Of a DNA stretch of 64,000 bases, positions 16,649 through 24,712 are shown piece by piece. This DNA comes from DASRHT01 sp035650355 (GTDB taxonomy: Bacteria; Chloroflexota; Ktedonobacteria; Ktedonobacterales; Ktedonobacteraceae). Numbering within the stretch: position 1 is the stretch's first letter; each line of letters begins with the position of its first letter. Where the stretch lies: contig DASRHT010000022.1 in NCBI GenBank assembly GCA_035650355.1, forward strand, positions 124,001-188,000. Reading direction: 5' to 3'. Made by a program: the position numbers and the translations under genes. Below the pieces are notes generated by a model. It did no database searches. It was not told where the DNA came from and saw only the letters and a program-made list of their open reading frames with translations.

Positions 16649-17830
16649 TTATAATATTCGGCGGGAACGTTGCCGGGGAGCGAGCAGGTAGGCCATGATC
16701 ATGCCGCCAAACAGGCCACCGAAGTGAGCCCAGCCGGCAATACCGGGCGCGAAGCTGAAAGCCAGGTTTAAACCGAGCCAGAGGAGCCAGTTGCTGATAG
16801 CACCGGAGCCATATCCTCCTAACGCCCGCCGGTTCATAATGTAGAACACGCCCAGGGCTCCGAACACTCCGAAAATTGCGCCGGAGGCTCCTACCGCAGC
16901 ATCCCCTGGTGATAGGAACAGAAATGTAATACCGCCAATGATACCAGAAACCAGGTAGATGGTGAGATAACGCCATTTGCCGTAGAAGATCTCGACGGCC
17001 CGTCCGATGAAGAATAGCGAGAGCATGTTTAGCCCGATATGGAGAATATTCGCGTGCAGAAACATGGCTGTGAAGAGCCGCCAGTATTCTCCCTGGAGGA
17101 CCAAATCGTTCACCTGCACGCCAAAATCTTGAATGCTGGGGAACGCGTATGAAAGGATGAACACTACTACGTTGATTGCTATCAGCGTGTAGGTCACAAG
17201 GAAAGGGTACTGGCTTAGAGTGAAGCGGGTACGGATGACCTGCCGCTGCATGGCATTGGGAGGCGACCAGGTCGGCACCGGCTCGCGCACAACGCGCGGC
17301 GGGCTATTTTGCTGGCCCTGCTCCGGTGAGTATGGGGCGGAAGCACCGCTATAGCCGGCTCCGTAGAGTGGCTGTACAGGAGGGAAACAGCCCTCGAAGC
17401 GGCCACCATAGGAGAGGCGAGCCGCGCGTGAGATCGCCAGATTGGCATCGTAATCCTGTCCGAGAACGCGCAACAGATGGGCCCGCAGTGCATGAGCATA
17501 GGCGACGCTGGGATCTTCCCTGACGACGGCATCGACGCCTTGCAAGGCGCGCTCGTAGCGACGGTCCAGCAGATCAAGCAAAGCCTGAGCGATCATACTT
17601 TCCAGGCCACCTGCTGGCTGTAATTCCTGCACCCGACGACACGCCATCTGTACCACCCCGTAGTTTCCCAGGGCAAGATTGGCCTCAGCCAGTCCCAGGT
17701 GAACCGTCGGGTTCTCTGGCTCCATTTGCGCTCCGTGGGCATAAGCAATCGCCGCTTCTCGCCCTTGCCCCTTTGACAGCGCCTGTCTGCCCTGCTCCAG
17801 GTAGGTCTGTATGTCTGTTTGTGCTTCCAC
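16649..17830 (-). CDS. Rhomboid family intramembrane serine protease with N-terminal TPR region
   Basis: A 393-aa protein. The first ~160 residues are TPR-like helical repeats (AAIAYAHGAQMEPENPTVHLGLAEANLALGN), then a Pro-rich linker, then a six-TM rhomboid domain. Catalytic features are the GEYWRLFTAMFLHANILHIGLNM segment (oxyanion-site His/Asn), GASGAIFG with the nucleophile Ser, and HFGGLFGG with the partner His. It cleaves membrane proteins within their TM segments; the TPR part probably recruits substrates or partners on the cytoplasmic side (inference). A second rhomboid gene lies 50 nt upstream on the same strand, likely co-transcribed, and the terminator at 16596 ends the unit. Confidence 0.9.
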   Translation of the reverse strand: MEAQTDIQTYLEQGRQALSKGQGREAAIAYAHGAQMEPENPTVHLGLAEANLALGNYGVVQMACRRVQELQPAGGLESMIAQALLDLLDRRYERALQGVDAVVREDPSVAYAHALRAHLLRVLGQDYDANLAISRAARLSYGGRFEGCFPPVQPLYGAGYSGASAPYSPEQGQQNSPPRVVREPVPTWSPPNAMQRQVIRTRFTLSQYPFLVTYTLIAINVVVFILSYAFPSIQDFGVQVNDLVLQGEYWRLFTAMFLHANILHIGLNMLSLFFIGRAVEIFYGKWRYLTIYLVSGIIGGITFLFLSPGDAAVGASGAIFGVFGALGVFYIMNRRALGGYGSGAISNWLLWLGLNLAFSFAPGIAGWAHFGGLFGGMIMAYLLAPRQRSRRIL

Positions 17831-17880
17831 AGGTGATCCTCCACTATCTATAGGGGTATCCGCCGGGGGTATCCCTACGA

Positions 17881-18762
17881 TTATGATTTTCCGCTAAAAA
17901 ATAGTGCAATGATAGCCAGTACCAGTGTACCTAAAATTGTCAAGATCGCTAAGGGCCAGCGTCGCGAGAGGCCATGTGTATCCACGAGTGTCAGTGTCGA
18001 TGATGGCTTGTAAAGTGGGGTAAACAACCAGCCAAGAATGCATCCACTCACCAGCCCGCCAACATGGGCATAGTTATCAACGTTTTGTACGAAAAGTCCT
18101 ATACTGAGATTAATGCCTACTACAATAACGATCCAGAGCATCGCTGGGATACCCCCGCTACGGAACGCACGACGGTGGCTGAAGACAAAAACGCTATATG
18201 CCCCCACCAGGCCAAAGATTGCCCCTGATGCTCCCACACTGACTTCCTGCGGCGCGAAATAGAAGCTGGCGATAATGCTAATAACTCCTGTCAGCAGGTA
18301 GATCAGCGAGAAACGGATATGTCCAAAGATGCGCTCCAGGAAGATGCCCAGGATGAGAAAATTGAACATATTCAGCCCGACATGCAGCAGGTTGACGTGG
18401 AGAAAGATGGGAGTAATGAAACGCCAGTACTGCCCTTGCAATATGAGCGTATTATCTTTCGCTCCGTAGGTAAGTAGCACATTGGTCAGCGCGTCGTTAT
18501 CCTGATCCTGGACGTTAACAGCGTTATTGCCAATATTGGCGAGCACTTGAGGCAGAGTATGTGCGCCCGCCGCCAATGCACTTTGATAGGCCGTAAAGCA
18601 CCAGAGGGCGACTGTACCGATAGTAATGATCCAGGTGATCCAGGAAATACGAGCCAGGCCGCGTAGCTTTCTATACCTGTTGAGCGCGGCCTGGTAACTC
18701 AATTGCATCAACTGGCGGCCCCCTGGCGCCGGAGCATTTTCTGCTTGATAAATGTTCTCCAC
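17881..18762 (-). CDS. Rhomboid family intramembrane serine protease
   Basis: About 293 aa. No ATG fits the N-terminus well; the GTG at 18762 is preferred because GAGG lies 5 nt upstream, while a TTG at 18780 has no ribosome site and an ATG at 18708 is another option. Rhomboid signatures: GQYWRFITPIFLHVNLLHVGLNM, GASGAIFG (nucleophile Ser) and HVGGLVSG (His). It lacks the TPR region of its downstream paralogue and has instead a longer first periplasmic loop (~residues 65-115) before the HVNLLHVG helix. The tandem pair points to duplication and possibly different substrates. Confidence 0.88.
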   Translation of the reverse strand: MENIYQAENAPAPGGRQLMQLSYQAALNRYRKLRGLARISWITWIITIGTVALWCFTAYQSALAAGAHTLPQVLANIGNNAVNVQDQDNDALTNVLLTYGAKDNTLILQGQYWRFITPIFLHVNLLHVGLNMFNFLILGIFLERIFGHIRFSLIYLLTGVISIIASFYFAPQEVSVGASGAIFGLVGAYSVFVFSHRRAFRSGGIPAMLWIVIVVGINLSIGLFVQNVDNYAHVGGLVSGCILGWLFTPLYKPSSTLTLVDTHGLSRRWPLAILTILGTLVLAIIALFFSGKS

Positions 18763-18872
18763 TACTCCCTCAGTGAGCAAAAATAATTTAACAGTCTAAC
18801 CTTTTTATTCTATACGATTCAACGTTCCAAATGTCGCAATACAGCAAATTCAGCCATACGTAACCTGTAACC

Positions 18873-18941
18873 CCGTAGGGGCAGTGCCTCGCGCCTGCCC
18901 TGTAGTCGTTCGAAGGCAGGCGCGAGGCACTGCCCCTACGG
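18873..18941. repeat. Perfect long hairpin of the GTAGGGGCAG repeat family, copy 1
   Basis: Perfect 27-bp arms (18873-18899 and 18915-18941) around a 15-nt loop; the arms begin CCGTAGGGGCAGTGCC. Related palindromes with the same CCGTAGGGGCAG termini lie at 20340-20457 and 29828-29900, with a weaker one at 42662-42716. It is located in the 470-bp gap before the divergent-looking GlsB genes; the rest of that gap holds no gene. Confidence 0.8.
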
Positions 18942-19192
18942 ATAAACCTGCTGGTGCGCGCAGGTAAAGTGATGCCGTTGAGAATAAATTGCTTGGATGG
19001 TATTTAAGATGGGAGATGGCACTCCGCAGGGGTAAAAACCCCGCAGCTTCTTCCGCTTTTTTTGCCTGACCTGGTGGTCAAAATGCTCACTCCGGTTGCA
19101 GGATTTGTGCCAGAGATGGATGTTACCCTGCTCACCCGTGGCATGTACGAGCTATTATATCACACAAAATGGCAACAACGGGCGTAAAATAC

Positions 19193-19214
19193 GAAGGCCG
19201 CTTGCCACGGCCTT
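19193..19214 (-). terminator. Possible terminator of the GlsB-like gene at 19234
   Basis: A 7-bp GC-rich stem (AAGGCCG/CGGCCTT) with a 7-nt loop lies 20 nt after the stop codon; on the minus strand it is followed by an interrupted T stretch (CGTATTTTA). A weak match. Confidence 0.45.
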
Positions 19215-19233
19215 TTGCTAACCGGACAGTTTA

Positions 19234-19620
19234 TCACTCGCGGTAGTACCGGCGGTGTTCTTCGTGATAGCCGCGATAGTAGCGGCGGCGATGACGCCAG
19301 GTGGGATAGGTGATGAGATGCCAGATGATAACGACCACGAAGGCGCCGAGCAGTGCTTTGATCAATGGGATGGGCTGACCGGCTATGGTAAAATCGCCGG
19401 GGATCGTCACCTGCACGACGTTTGTGAGTAGCCAGATGCCCAGCAGCGCGGCGAGAATAGCGCCGACGATGCCGAATGGAAGTCGCCAACCAACGACGGT
19501 CTCCGCGATCAGGCCGATCACCGCCGCGATTGCCAGGTAGATCACCATACTGAGGGTCACCACAATATGGACGCCGAAGATGTTGCCCGTCAAGAGGACT
19601 GTATCAGTCAGAGTAAGCAT
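19234..19620 (-). CDS. GlsB/YeaQ/YmgE family stress-response membrane protein
   Basis: A 128-aa protein with three TM helices and the family hallmark IGLIAETVVGWRLPFGIVGAILAALLGIWLL (GxxA-E-x(5)-P-x-G-x-x-G-x-x-x-A). The C-terminal tail is unusual: ~25 residues rich in Tyr, His and Arg (HRRRYYRGYHEEHRRYYRE). Family members are small membrane proteins induced by acid, salt or biofilm growth, with unknown mechanism. A paralogue (~60% identical by eye in the TM core) follows upstream at 19769; each has its own terminator-like hairpin, so they may be separate units. Confidence 0.85.
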   Translation of the reverse strand: MLTLTDTVLLTGNIFGVHIVVTLSMVIYLAIAAVIGLIAETVVGWRLPFGIVGAILAALLGIWLLTNVVQVTIPGDFTIAGQPIPLIKALLGAFVVVIIWHLITYPTWRHRRRYYRGYHEEHRRYYRE

Positions 19621-19715
19621 AGCATCCTCCTCGATATAAATGACATATATTAATATGAACGCGTCACTCTGAGGAATTTAACGGCGTTCCTGGACCTGAT
19701 AATGATGTCTGACGA

Positions 19716-19748
19716 AAATAAAAACGGGGCCGCCATGTTGGCGGCCCC
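19716..19748 (-). terminator. Rho-independent terminator of the GlsB-like gene at 19769
   Basis: A 10-bp GC-rich stem (GGGGCCGCCA and its complement at 19726-19735/19739-19748) with a 3-nt loop, followed on the minus strand by GTTTTTATTTTC. It lies 20 nt downstream of the stop codon. Confidence 0.85.
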
Positions 19749-19768
19749 CGGAATGTTGCTCCATGATT

Positions 19769-20122
19769 CTATGCGTAGCGACGGCGACGGCCCCATGAGC
19801 GGTAAGTGATGAGGTGCCACAAAGCGACTAAAATGATCGCCCCCAGTAGCGCCTTGAACAGGGGAACGCCGTAAACAAAGACATCGCCGGGGATAGAGAT
19901 GGCGAAGACATCGGTCAGCAGCCAGATGCCCAGCAGCGCGGCGAGAATAGCGCCAATAAAGCCAAAGGGGAGTCGCCAACCAACAATGAACTCCGCAATG
20001 ATGCCGACAATAGCCGCGATCAGCCAGTAAATGATCTGGCTCAGCGTAATGACGAAGTGAAACCCAAAGATATTACCAGTCATTACAACAGTGTCGGCTA
20101 ATAATGTATGTAAAGCAAACAT
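19769..20122 (-). CDS. GlsB/YeaQ/YmgE family stress-response membrane protein (paralogue)
   Basis: A 117-aa paralogue of the protein at 19234-19620. It shares the three-TM layout, the N-terminal TGNIFG segment and IIAEFIVGWRLPFGFIGAILAALLGIW. Its tail is short and basic (SWGRRRRYA), without the Tyr/His-rich extension. Same strand and same spacing pattern as its neighbour; duplication in place is the simplest reading. Membrane location is certain; the biological role is inferred only from the family. Confidence 0.85.
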   Translation of the reverse strand: MFALHTLLADTVVMTGNIFGFHFVITLSQIIYWLIAAIVGIIAEFIVGWRLPFGFIGAILAALLGIWLLTDVFAISIPGDVFVYGVPLFKALLGAIILVALWHLITYRSWGRRRRYA

Positions 20123-20339
20123 GATGGTCTCCTTACTCTTTTACTGATCAATCCCATCGAACAGCTCGTAATTACTCTATGTAGGTGATACGGATGGATC
20201 TGCTTTGAAGATCCGTAATAATCAAGGCAATCATAGCTCGGCTAGAAAGTCTCAGCATTCTTTTATTACATGTTCAGCTTTCTAATGTTACTTCTCTGTT
20301 ATTGGATGTAGTCGCTTAGGGGCTGAATTTCGTGTTAAG

Positions 20340-20457
20340 CGTAGGGGCAGGTCTTGCACCTGCCCTATACCGGGACCGATCCTTCGCAGGGTAGGTGCAG
20401 AAAGGGAGACGAGGGGTGGAAAGCACAAGCAGGGCAGGTGCAAGACCTACCCCTACG
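20340..20457. repeat. GTAGGGGCAG palindromic repeat, copy 2
   Basis: 27-bp arms at 20340-20366 and 20431-20457 (one mismatch) that start CGTAGGGGCAGGTCTTGCAC, with a 64-nt spacer containing partial inner copies (GCAGGGTAGGTGCAG). A further degenerate piece, GCAGGGTAGATGCAAGACC, follows at 20482-20500. It belongs to the same family as 18873-18941. Confidence 0.75.
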
Positions 20458-20512
20458 GAGAAAATGTAAACGGGTCGTGGTGCAGGGTAGATGCAAGACC
20501 TGTCTGGTTATA

Positions 20513-20558
20513 CAGCCGACCAACGCTGCTGACGCGCTAGCTTCGCTCAGGTCGGCTG
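20513..20558. repeat. Short palindromic repeat (CCAACGCTGCT family), copy 2
   Basis: Eight-base arms CAGCCGAC/GTCGGCTG flank the shared core, which starts CAACGCTGCTGACGCGCTAG and ends CTTCGCTCAG. It sits 80 bp before the membrane-protein operon at 20639. Confidence 0.6.
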
Positions 20559-20638
20559 CAAGGAAGGCCCTACAAGTGTTCGCGTATATGCGCTATAATG
20601 AAACAGAATTACTTTAGCATTGTATTGGGAGGCACACT

Positions 20639-21118
20639 ATGCAAGGTGCTGCGAAGAATGCGATGATAGCGGGAGGGATTCTCCTGCTCTTACTTATCAT
20701 AGGAATCGTTCTGGCTGCGGTGTTTGGCGTGCTGCTGGAGGTGCTCTACATTTTCCTGATGCTGCTCGCCGCGTTGATGGTAATTGCAACCTTTTTACAA
20801 ATATACTCGATTTTCCTGCTGATGCGTACCGTGACCACGGTCCGTAACGAGATGTCGCCTTTGCTGGCCTCGGTTCAGGAGACTATCGGGATTGTGAAAA
20901 GTACCGCGAAGTCAGCGGGGAATACAGTATCGACCATCGGAGCCACAACGCGATTGACTTCTGAAGCTGCTCTGGGCCCGAGCGTGCGTGCTGTGGCTGC
21001 GGTGGTGGCCGGACAGCAGATGCTGCGGATATTCCTGGGCAAGGGCCATGTGAGGAGCCGGGCCGAAGAGCGCCGCAGGCAGCAAATGGAAGCGCAGGCT
21101 GCGGCAGGAGGTGAATAA
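20639..21118 (+). CDS. Small membrane protein, unknown family
   Basis: A 159-aa protein. Two adjacent N-terminal TM helices (GGILLLLLIIGIVLAAVFGVLLEVLYIFLMLLAAL) are followed by a helical region with Ser/Thr-rich heptads (SPLLASVQETIGIVKSTAKSAGNTVSTIG), then a basic C-terminus (RSRAEERRRQQ). The helical part is reminiscent of DUF948/YtxG-type proteins but the match is loose. Its stop overlaps the next gene's ATG by one base, so the two are translationally coupled. Confidence 0.7.
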   Translation: MQGAAKNAMIAGGILLLLLIIGIVLAAVFGVLLEVLYIFLMLLAALMVIATFLQIYSIFLLMRTVTTVRNEMSPLLASVQETIGIVKSTAKSAGNTVSTIGATTRLTSEAALGPSVRAVAAVVAGQQMLRIFLGKGHVRSRAEERRRQQMEAQAAAGGE

Positions 21119-21702
21119 TGACCCTACTGATGCTAGCCGTCAATCCCACCCTGGCCGCGTGGGGCCAGATTGCTGCTATCGTGATCGGTATCTTTATCTT
21201 CGTTTTTATTGTGATCTCTCTGGCGTTTAACATTGCCATGACCTTTGGCATGTCCTGGGTGCGTCAGAAGTCCGAACTGGTGAAGATGCTGCGCCCAACC
21301 GTCGATAGCCTGAACAAAACAACGGAATCCGCTGCTCAAGGCGTGCCTCCCTCCTCGAACGAAAATGCCATTGTGCGCACTGTAGCAAGCGTCCCCGCTC
21401 GTGTTCAGTCGCTTGATAAGCAGGTGGAGCAGACCTCTGACCGCGTGGCTGACGCCGTAATCGAGTTCAGGGCTCGCGCCGTTCAGGCAAAAACGATCTT
21501 CAAGGTCTTTTTCCTGCCAGGCTTGACGAGCAGACCCCGCATCGCGCAAAAGGAGGGGGGGTTGCAGTTTAAGAGTCCCGGCTATCAGATGTTAATAGAG
21601 GAGAAGACTCCCGCAATTGCGACAGAAGCGCCCTCTAATGGCTACTCGCAGGATAGGCAGGTCGTGACAGCCAGTCAACTCAAAGATGTCCCTTCTCGTT
21701 GA
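21118..21702 (+). CDS. Membrane-anchored helical protein, unknown family
   Basis: A 194-aa protein with a single N-terminal TM (IAAIVIGIFIFVFIVISLAF) followed by an amphipathic helical stretch (LVKMLRPTVDSLNKTTESA, VQSLDKQVEQTSDRVADAV). The plan resembles its upstream neighbour: anchor plus cytoplasmic helix with regularly spaced hydrophobics. It overlaps the previous gene by 1 nt and the following MFS gene by 17 nt, so all three form one operon. Function not recognised. Confidence 0.7.
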   Translation: MTLLMLAVNPTLAAWGQIAAIVIGIFIFVFIVISLAFNIAMTFGMSWVRQKSELVKMLRPTVDSLNKTTESAAQGVPPSSNENAIVRTVASVPARVQSLDKQVEQTSDRVADAVIEFRARAVQAKTIFKVFFLPGLTSRPRIAQKEGGLQFKSPGYQMLIEEKTPAIATEAPSNGYSQDRQVVTASQLKDVPSR

Positions 21703-23089
21703 GTATATACAGGAGTTCGGGCGTTTTCAGCGAAACGCCCGCCTGTACCTGATCAGTAATGCGCTGAACGGGATCAGCATTGGCATGGTCCTGGTTTTGT
21801 ACAACCTCTACCTGGTTTCCCTGGGGTATAAGGCCGATTTTATTGGCCTTGTGCTATTTATCGGCACTATTGGCGCCGGCATTGCGATCTTCCCTGCCGG
21901 CGTCTGCGTTGATCGCTTCAGTGGCAAAGCCATTATCCTCTGGTCGAGCTTGCTGATTGGCATTGCGGCCCTGGGGCAATTTCTTTTTCGCCAGCCATTT
22001 CCCCTGCTGGCAAGCGCGTTTCTCGCTGGCATTGGGGGCGCGTTTATCCTGGTCGTTAACGCTCCCTTTTTAACGACGCATAGCACTCCGCAGGAGCGCT
22101 CTTTACTCTTTAGCCTCAATATCGTGCTGGTGCTGACTACGACCGTCCTGGGTGAGATCATTGGCGGTGCGCTGCCCGTGTGGTTTCGCTCTATCCCCTG
22201 GCTGATGGCTCGCTTGCCTGCTGGGGTCGCGTGGCTGCTGGCAAGTCAAAGCGTGCCGCGCTCCTACCAGCTCGCATTGCTATTTGCCGGTATCGTCGCC
22301 GGACCAAGCCTGATCCCTATCTTTCTGATGGAGCATGATCGCCCGGCTAAACGGACAAATCCCGTTCTGACTCAGGTAGATCAGGAGGCGCAGCATGGTC
22401 GCTCTGATTGGCGGCAGCAGACGCTGGCAACTCTTGCGCGCTTGCAATCGCCGGGCGAGTGGCGGGCGATGCTGGGAAGCGCGTTATTTGCTCTGGTGGT
22501 TGTGCAGGTGCTGATCGGCCTGGGGGCTGGCCTGTTTATCCCCTACTTCAACATCTACTTTGTGCAGCATCTGGGAGCCTCCTCAGCCCTGTTTGGCGTG
22601 ATTGATGGCACAGCGAACGCGCTCAACGCCGTATTGACGCTGGCAGCTCCCTGGCTGGCCCTGCGCATCGGTAAAGTTAATACTATTGCCGTCACCAGAT
22701 TGCTCAGCATCCCTGTAATGCTGGTGGTTGGGTTGACCAGCATCCTGCCGCTGGCGGCGGTCCTCTATCCCTTGCGGCAAGGCATGATGGATATGTCGGC
22801 GGGGATCTTACAGGTCTTTTCGATGGAGGCCGTCCCCAGGCAGCATCGTGGCCTGGCCAATAGTAGTTACCAGGCCGCGTTTCAGATCGCCTGGGCGCTC
22901 ACGGCTCCCATCGGCGGTCTGATTATCGCCAATCTGGGCTTTGCCCCCGTGTTTATCGGGGCGGCGATCCTGTACCTGCTGGCAATCGCACTCCTGTGGG
23001 GGCGTTTCGGGCGTTGGGTAGATGGCAACGAAGTCGAAAGCAGCGATGAGCGCACCAGGGCTAAACTCTTAACGAAGCAATCGCTGTAG
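21686..23089 (+). CDS. Major facilitator superfamily transporter
   Basis: A 467-aa protein with about 12 TM helices and the MFS loop 2-3 motif in degenerate form (GVCVDRFSGKAIILWSSLLIG). A central cytoplasmic loop (~residues 205-245, EHDRPAKRTNPVLTQVDQEAQHG) separates two six-helix halves, and the second half carries another loop motif, LALRIGKVNTIAVTRLLSI. Export of a small molecule is likely, but the substrate is not predictable. The gene begins inside the end of the preceding frame and closes a three-gene membrane operon that converges on tatC. Confidence 0.88.
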   Translation: MSLLVEYIQEFGRFQRNARLYLISNALNGISIGMVLVLYNLYLVSLGYKADFIGLVLFIGTIGAGIAIFPAGVCVDRFSGKAIILWSSLLIGIAALGQFLFRQPFPLLASAFLAGIGGAFILVVNAPFLTTHSTPQERSLLFSLNIVLVLTTTVLGEIIGGALPVWFRSIPWLMARLPAGVAWLLASQSVPRSYQLALLFAGIVAGPSLIPIFLMEHDRPAKRTNPVLTQVDQEAQHGRSDWRQQTLATLARLQSPGEWRAMLGSALFALVVVQVLIGLGAGLFIPYFNIYFVQHLGASSALFGVIDGTANALNAVLTLAAPWLALRIGKVNTIAVTRLLSIPVMLVVGLTSILPLAAVLYPLRQGMMDMSAGILQVFSMEAVPRQHRGLANSSYQAAFQIAWALTAPIGGLIIANLGFAPVFIGAAILYLLAIALLWGRFGRWVDGNEVESSDERTRAKLLTKQSL

Positions 23090-23113
23090 CGGGCGGGTCT
23101 TGCTTTATGAAGA

Positions 23114-23141
23114 CAAAAAAACAGGACCCCCGCAGGGGTCC
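23114..23141 (-). terminator. Rho-independent terminator of the tat operon
   Basis: Minus-strand stem GGACCCC/GGGGTCC with a 4-nt loop, then TGTTTTTTTG, 13 nt after the tatC stop codon. Confidence 0.85.
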
Positions 23142-23153
23142 ATTGTGCGTGAA

Positions 23154-23981
23154 TTAGCTTGTTGGTTGTTTAACAGTAATACGGATGAAGAATATCGTCA
23201 GTTCGTAGAGGAACGACATCGCGGCGCCCAGGATGATTGGGCTATAGATATCCGCGCCCGGCGTCAGGAACGTCGAGGCGATCCACATACCGATATGCGC
23301 CGTCGCCCGCTTCTGCCTGAGCGTATCCACGGATACCAGGCCAATTTGCGCCATGAAGGTCAATACCAGCGGCAGTTCAAAGATCAGACCGAAGGCCAGC
23401 ACAAAGAATGCCACAAAGGTAAAGTAGCTATTGGCCGTCACCAGCTCGGTAAAACTGCTGGAGGCAAATGAGACCAGAAATTCTACTGGGAAGCGCAAGA
23501 CGATGTAGCCCAGCGTAATGCCAACCACGAAAAGCACGATGCCGATGCCAATAAACGGCAACGCCTTCTTCTTCTCATGGGCATACAGTCCTGGCGCGAT
23601 AAATGCCCACGTCTGATAGAGAATCACCGGTAGGGATAGGACTACTCCTGCTGCGACGGAGATCAGGAGGAAGACGGTGAAGCCCTCCATCAGCCCTGTC
23701 ACCACGAGCTGCCCTCCATGACCAGTACCGAGCGCATTCGCCTCTTTCGGTAATGGAGCCGCCAGGAAGTGCATAATAGCATCGCGGAAGATAAACGCGA
23801 TCACACTAAAAATCGCGATAGCGATCAGCGACTTAAAGATGCGCCAGCGCAGCTCCTCCAGGTGATCCAGCAGGGACATGGTAGCCCCTTCGTCTTCACC
23901 CGCACCCGCGTTGGCGAAGACGGAGCTTAGAGCACTGAGTGCCTCGAAGGGATCGTGCTGATCTATATTACCAGAAGCCAT
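23154..23981 (-). CDS. tatC: Sec-independent protein translocase subunit TatC
   Basis: A 275-aa TatC with six TM helices. The diagnostic N-terminal LLDHLEELRWRIFKSL (conserved Glu and Arg for signal-peptide binding) is at ~residue 35, and the second loop carries PVILYQTWAFIAPGLYAHEKK, including the conserved F-x-P-GLxxxE segment. TatC recognises twin-arginine signal peptides and, with TatA, exports folded proteins. A ~30-residue N-terminal extension precedes the core (FEALSALSSVFANAGAGEDEG). It follows tatA by 30 nt; no separate tatB is present, as in minimal TatAC systems. Confidence 0.95.
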   Translation of the reverse strand: MASGNIDQHDPFEALSALSSVFANAGAGEDEGATMSLLDHLEELRWRIFKSLIAIAIFSVIAFIFRDAIMHFLAAPLPKEANALGTGHGGQLVVTGLMEGFTVFLLISVAAGVVLSLPVILYQTWAFIAPGLYAHEKKKALPFIGIGIVLFVVGITLGYIVLRFPVEFLVSFASSSFTELVTANSYFTFVAFFVLAFGLIFELPLVLTFMAQIGLVSVDTLRQKRATAHIGMWIASTFLTPGADIYSPIILGAAMSFLYELTIFFIRITVKQPTS

Positions 23982-24011
23982 GTTTCCCCCTGTAAGCAGG
24001 TATAAGCAGCG

Positions 24012-24323
24012 TTATAGCTCGGTTTTAACTTCGGAGCCATGTAGTTCTGTGCTGGCGCTTACCTCGGGCTGAGCGGCTTCGACAACGTTGGAGTGGTTGC
24101 GCAGGCGCTCAAGTTCGCGCTGTGCTGACTCAAGCTCAAGCCTGGTGATTTCCGGCGACTTCTCTTCTTCCTTCCCTTGCGTCAACTCATTCATGCCCTT
24201 ACGAAACTCTTTAATGCTCTTGCCGATGGCGGAGCCCATTTCTGGTAGCTTCTTTGGTCCAAAGATCAGGAGAGCGATCACCAGAATGACGATGAGGTCG
24301 AGTCCATGAAATCCGGGTAACAT
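24012..24323 (-). CDS. tatA: Sec-independent protein translocase subunit TatA
   Basis: A 103-aa protein: short N-terminal TM (DLIVILVIALLIFGPKKLPEMG, with the FGPKKLPE hinge), then the amphipathic helix GSAIGKSIKEFRKGMNEL and an acidic tail. TatA oligomerises to form the translocation pathway for folded substrates. It lies in an operon-like run sigma factor, small membrane protein, tatA, tatC, with an ~90-nt gap upstream that may hold its own promoter. Confidence 0.93.
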   Translation of the reverse strand: MLPGFHGLDLIVILVIALLIFGPKKLPEMGSAIGKSIKEFRKGMNELTQGKEEEKSPEITRLELESAQRELERLRNHSNVVEAAQPEVSASTELHGSEVKTEL

Positions 24324-24415
24324 ATCAAATGTCCTTTCTTGTTGTGTATCGAATCTGGCTCTCTACCGGCCTATGCCGTGCAGATGCCCGTCGATAGCAT
24401 CCCCATGTTCAAATA

Positions 24416-24712
24416 TTAAGAAACTGCCGGTTGCGTTGTATCCTGGCCTACCAGAGCCGACTCAAGGGAGCGGAGTCCCTCCAGGCCGATACTGACCACC
24501 CCTAATCCCGCCGAGCCTAGAGTAACCAGCTTGATGATGCTGCGTCGGCTCACCGGGCGCGAACGCCAGTTGCGTGCGATGCGCTCCTGGCGGCGTAGTT
24601 CTTGCGCCTCCAGCCGTACCGAAGCAACAATTCTTTGCTCCATCGCGGGAGGCGTCGGGCCTGCATTGCTGTAATGGCGCAACAGCAATGTCTCGATAGA
24701 GTCATTATGCAT
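24416..24712 (-). CDS. Small membrane protein coupled to ECF sigma gene, with twin-arginine-like anchor
   Basis: A 98-aa protein whose ATG lies inside the end of the sigma gene (8-nt overlap), so it is translationally coupled. Residues 1-50 are charged and helical (VRLEAQELRRQERIARNWR); then S55-R-R-S-I-I-K61, a near-consensus Tat motif, is followed by the hydrophobic segment LVTLGSAGLGVVSIGLEGL. No anti-sigma zinc motif (HxxxCxxC) is visible. I infer a sigma-linked membrane partner, possibly an anti-sigma-like regulator or Tat-dependent anchor protein; its position directly before tatAC is notable. Confidence 0.65.
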   Translation of the reverse strand: MHNDSIETLLLRHYSNAGPTPPAMEQRIVASVRLEAQELRRQERIARNWRSRPVSRRSIIKLVTLGSAGLGVVSIGLEGLRSLESALVGQDTTQPAVS

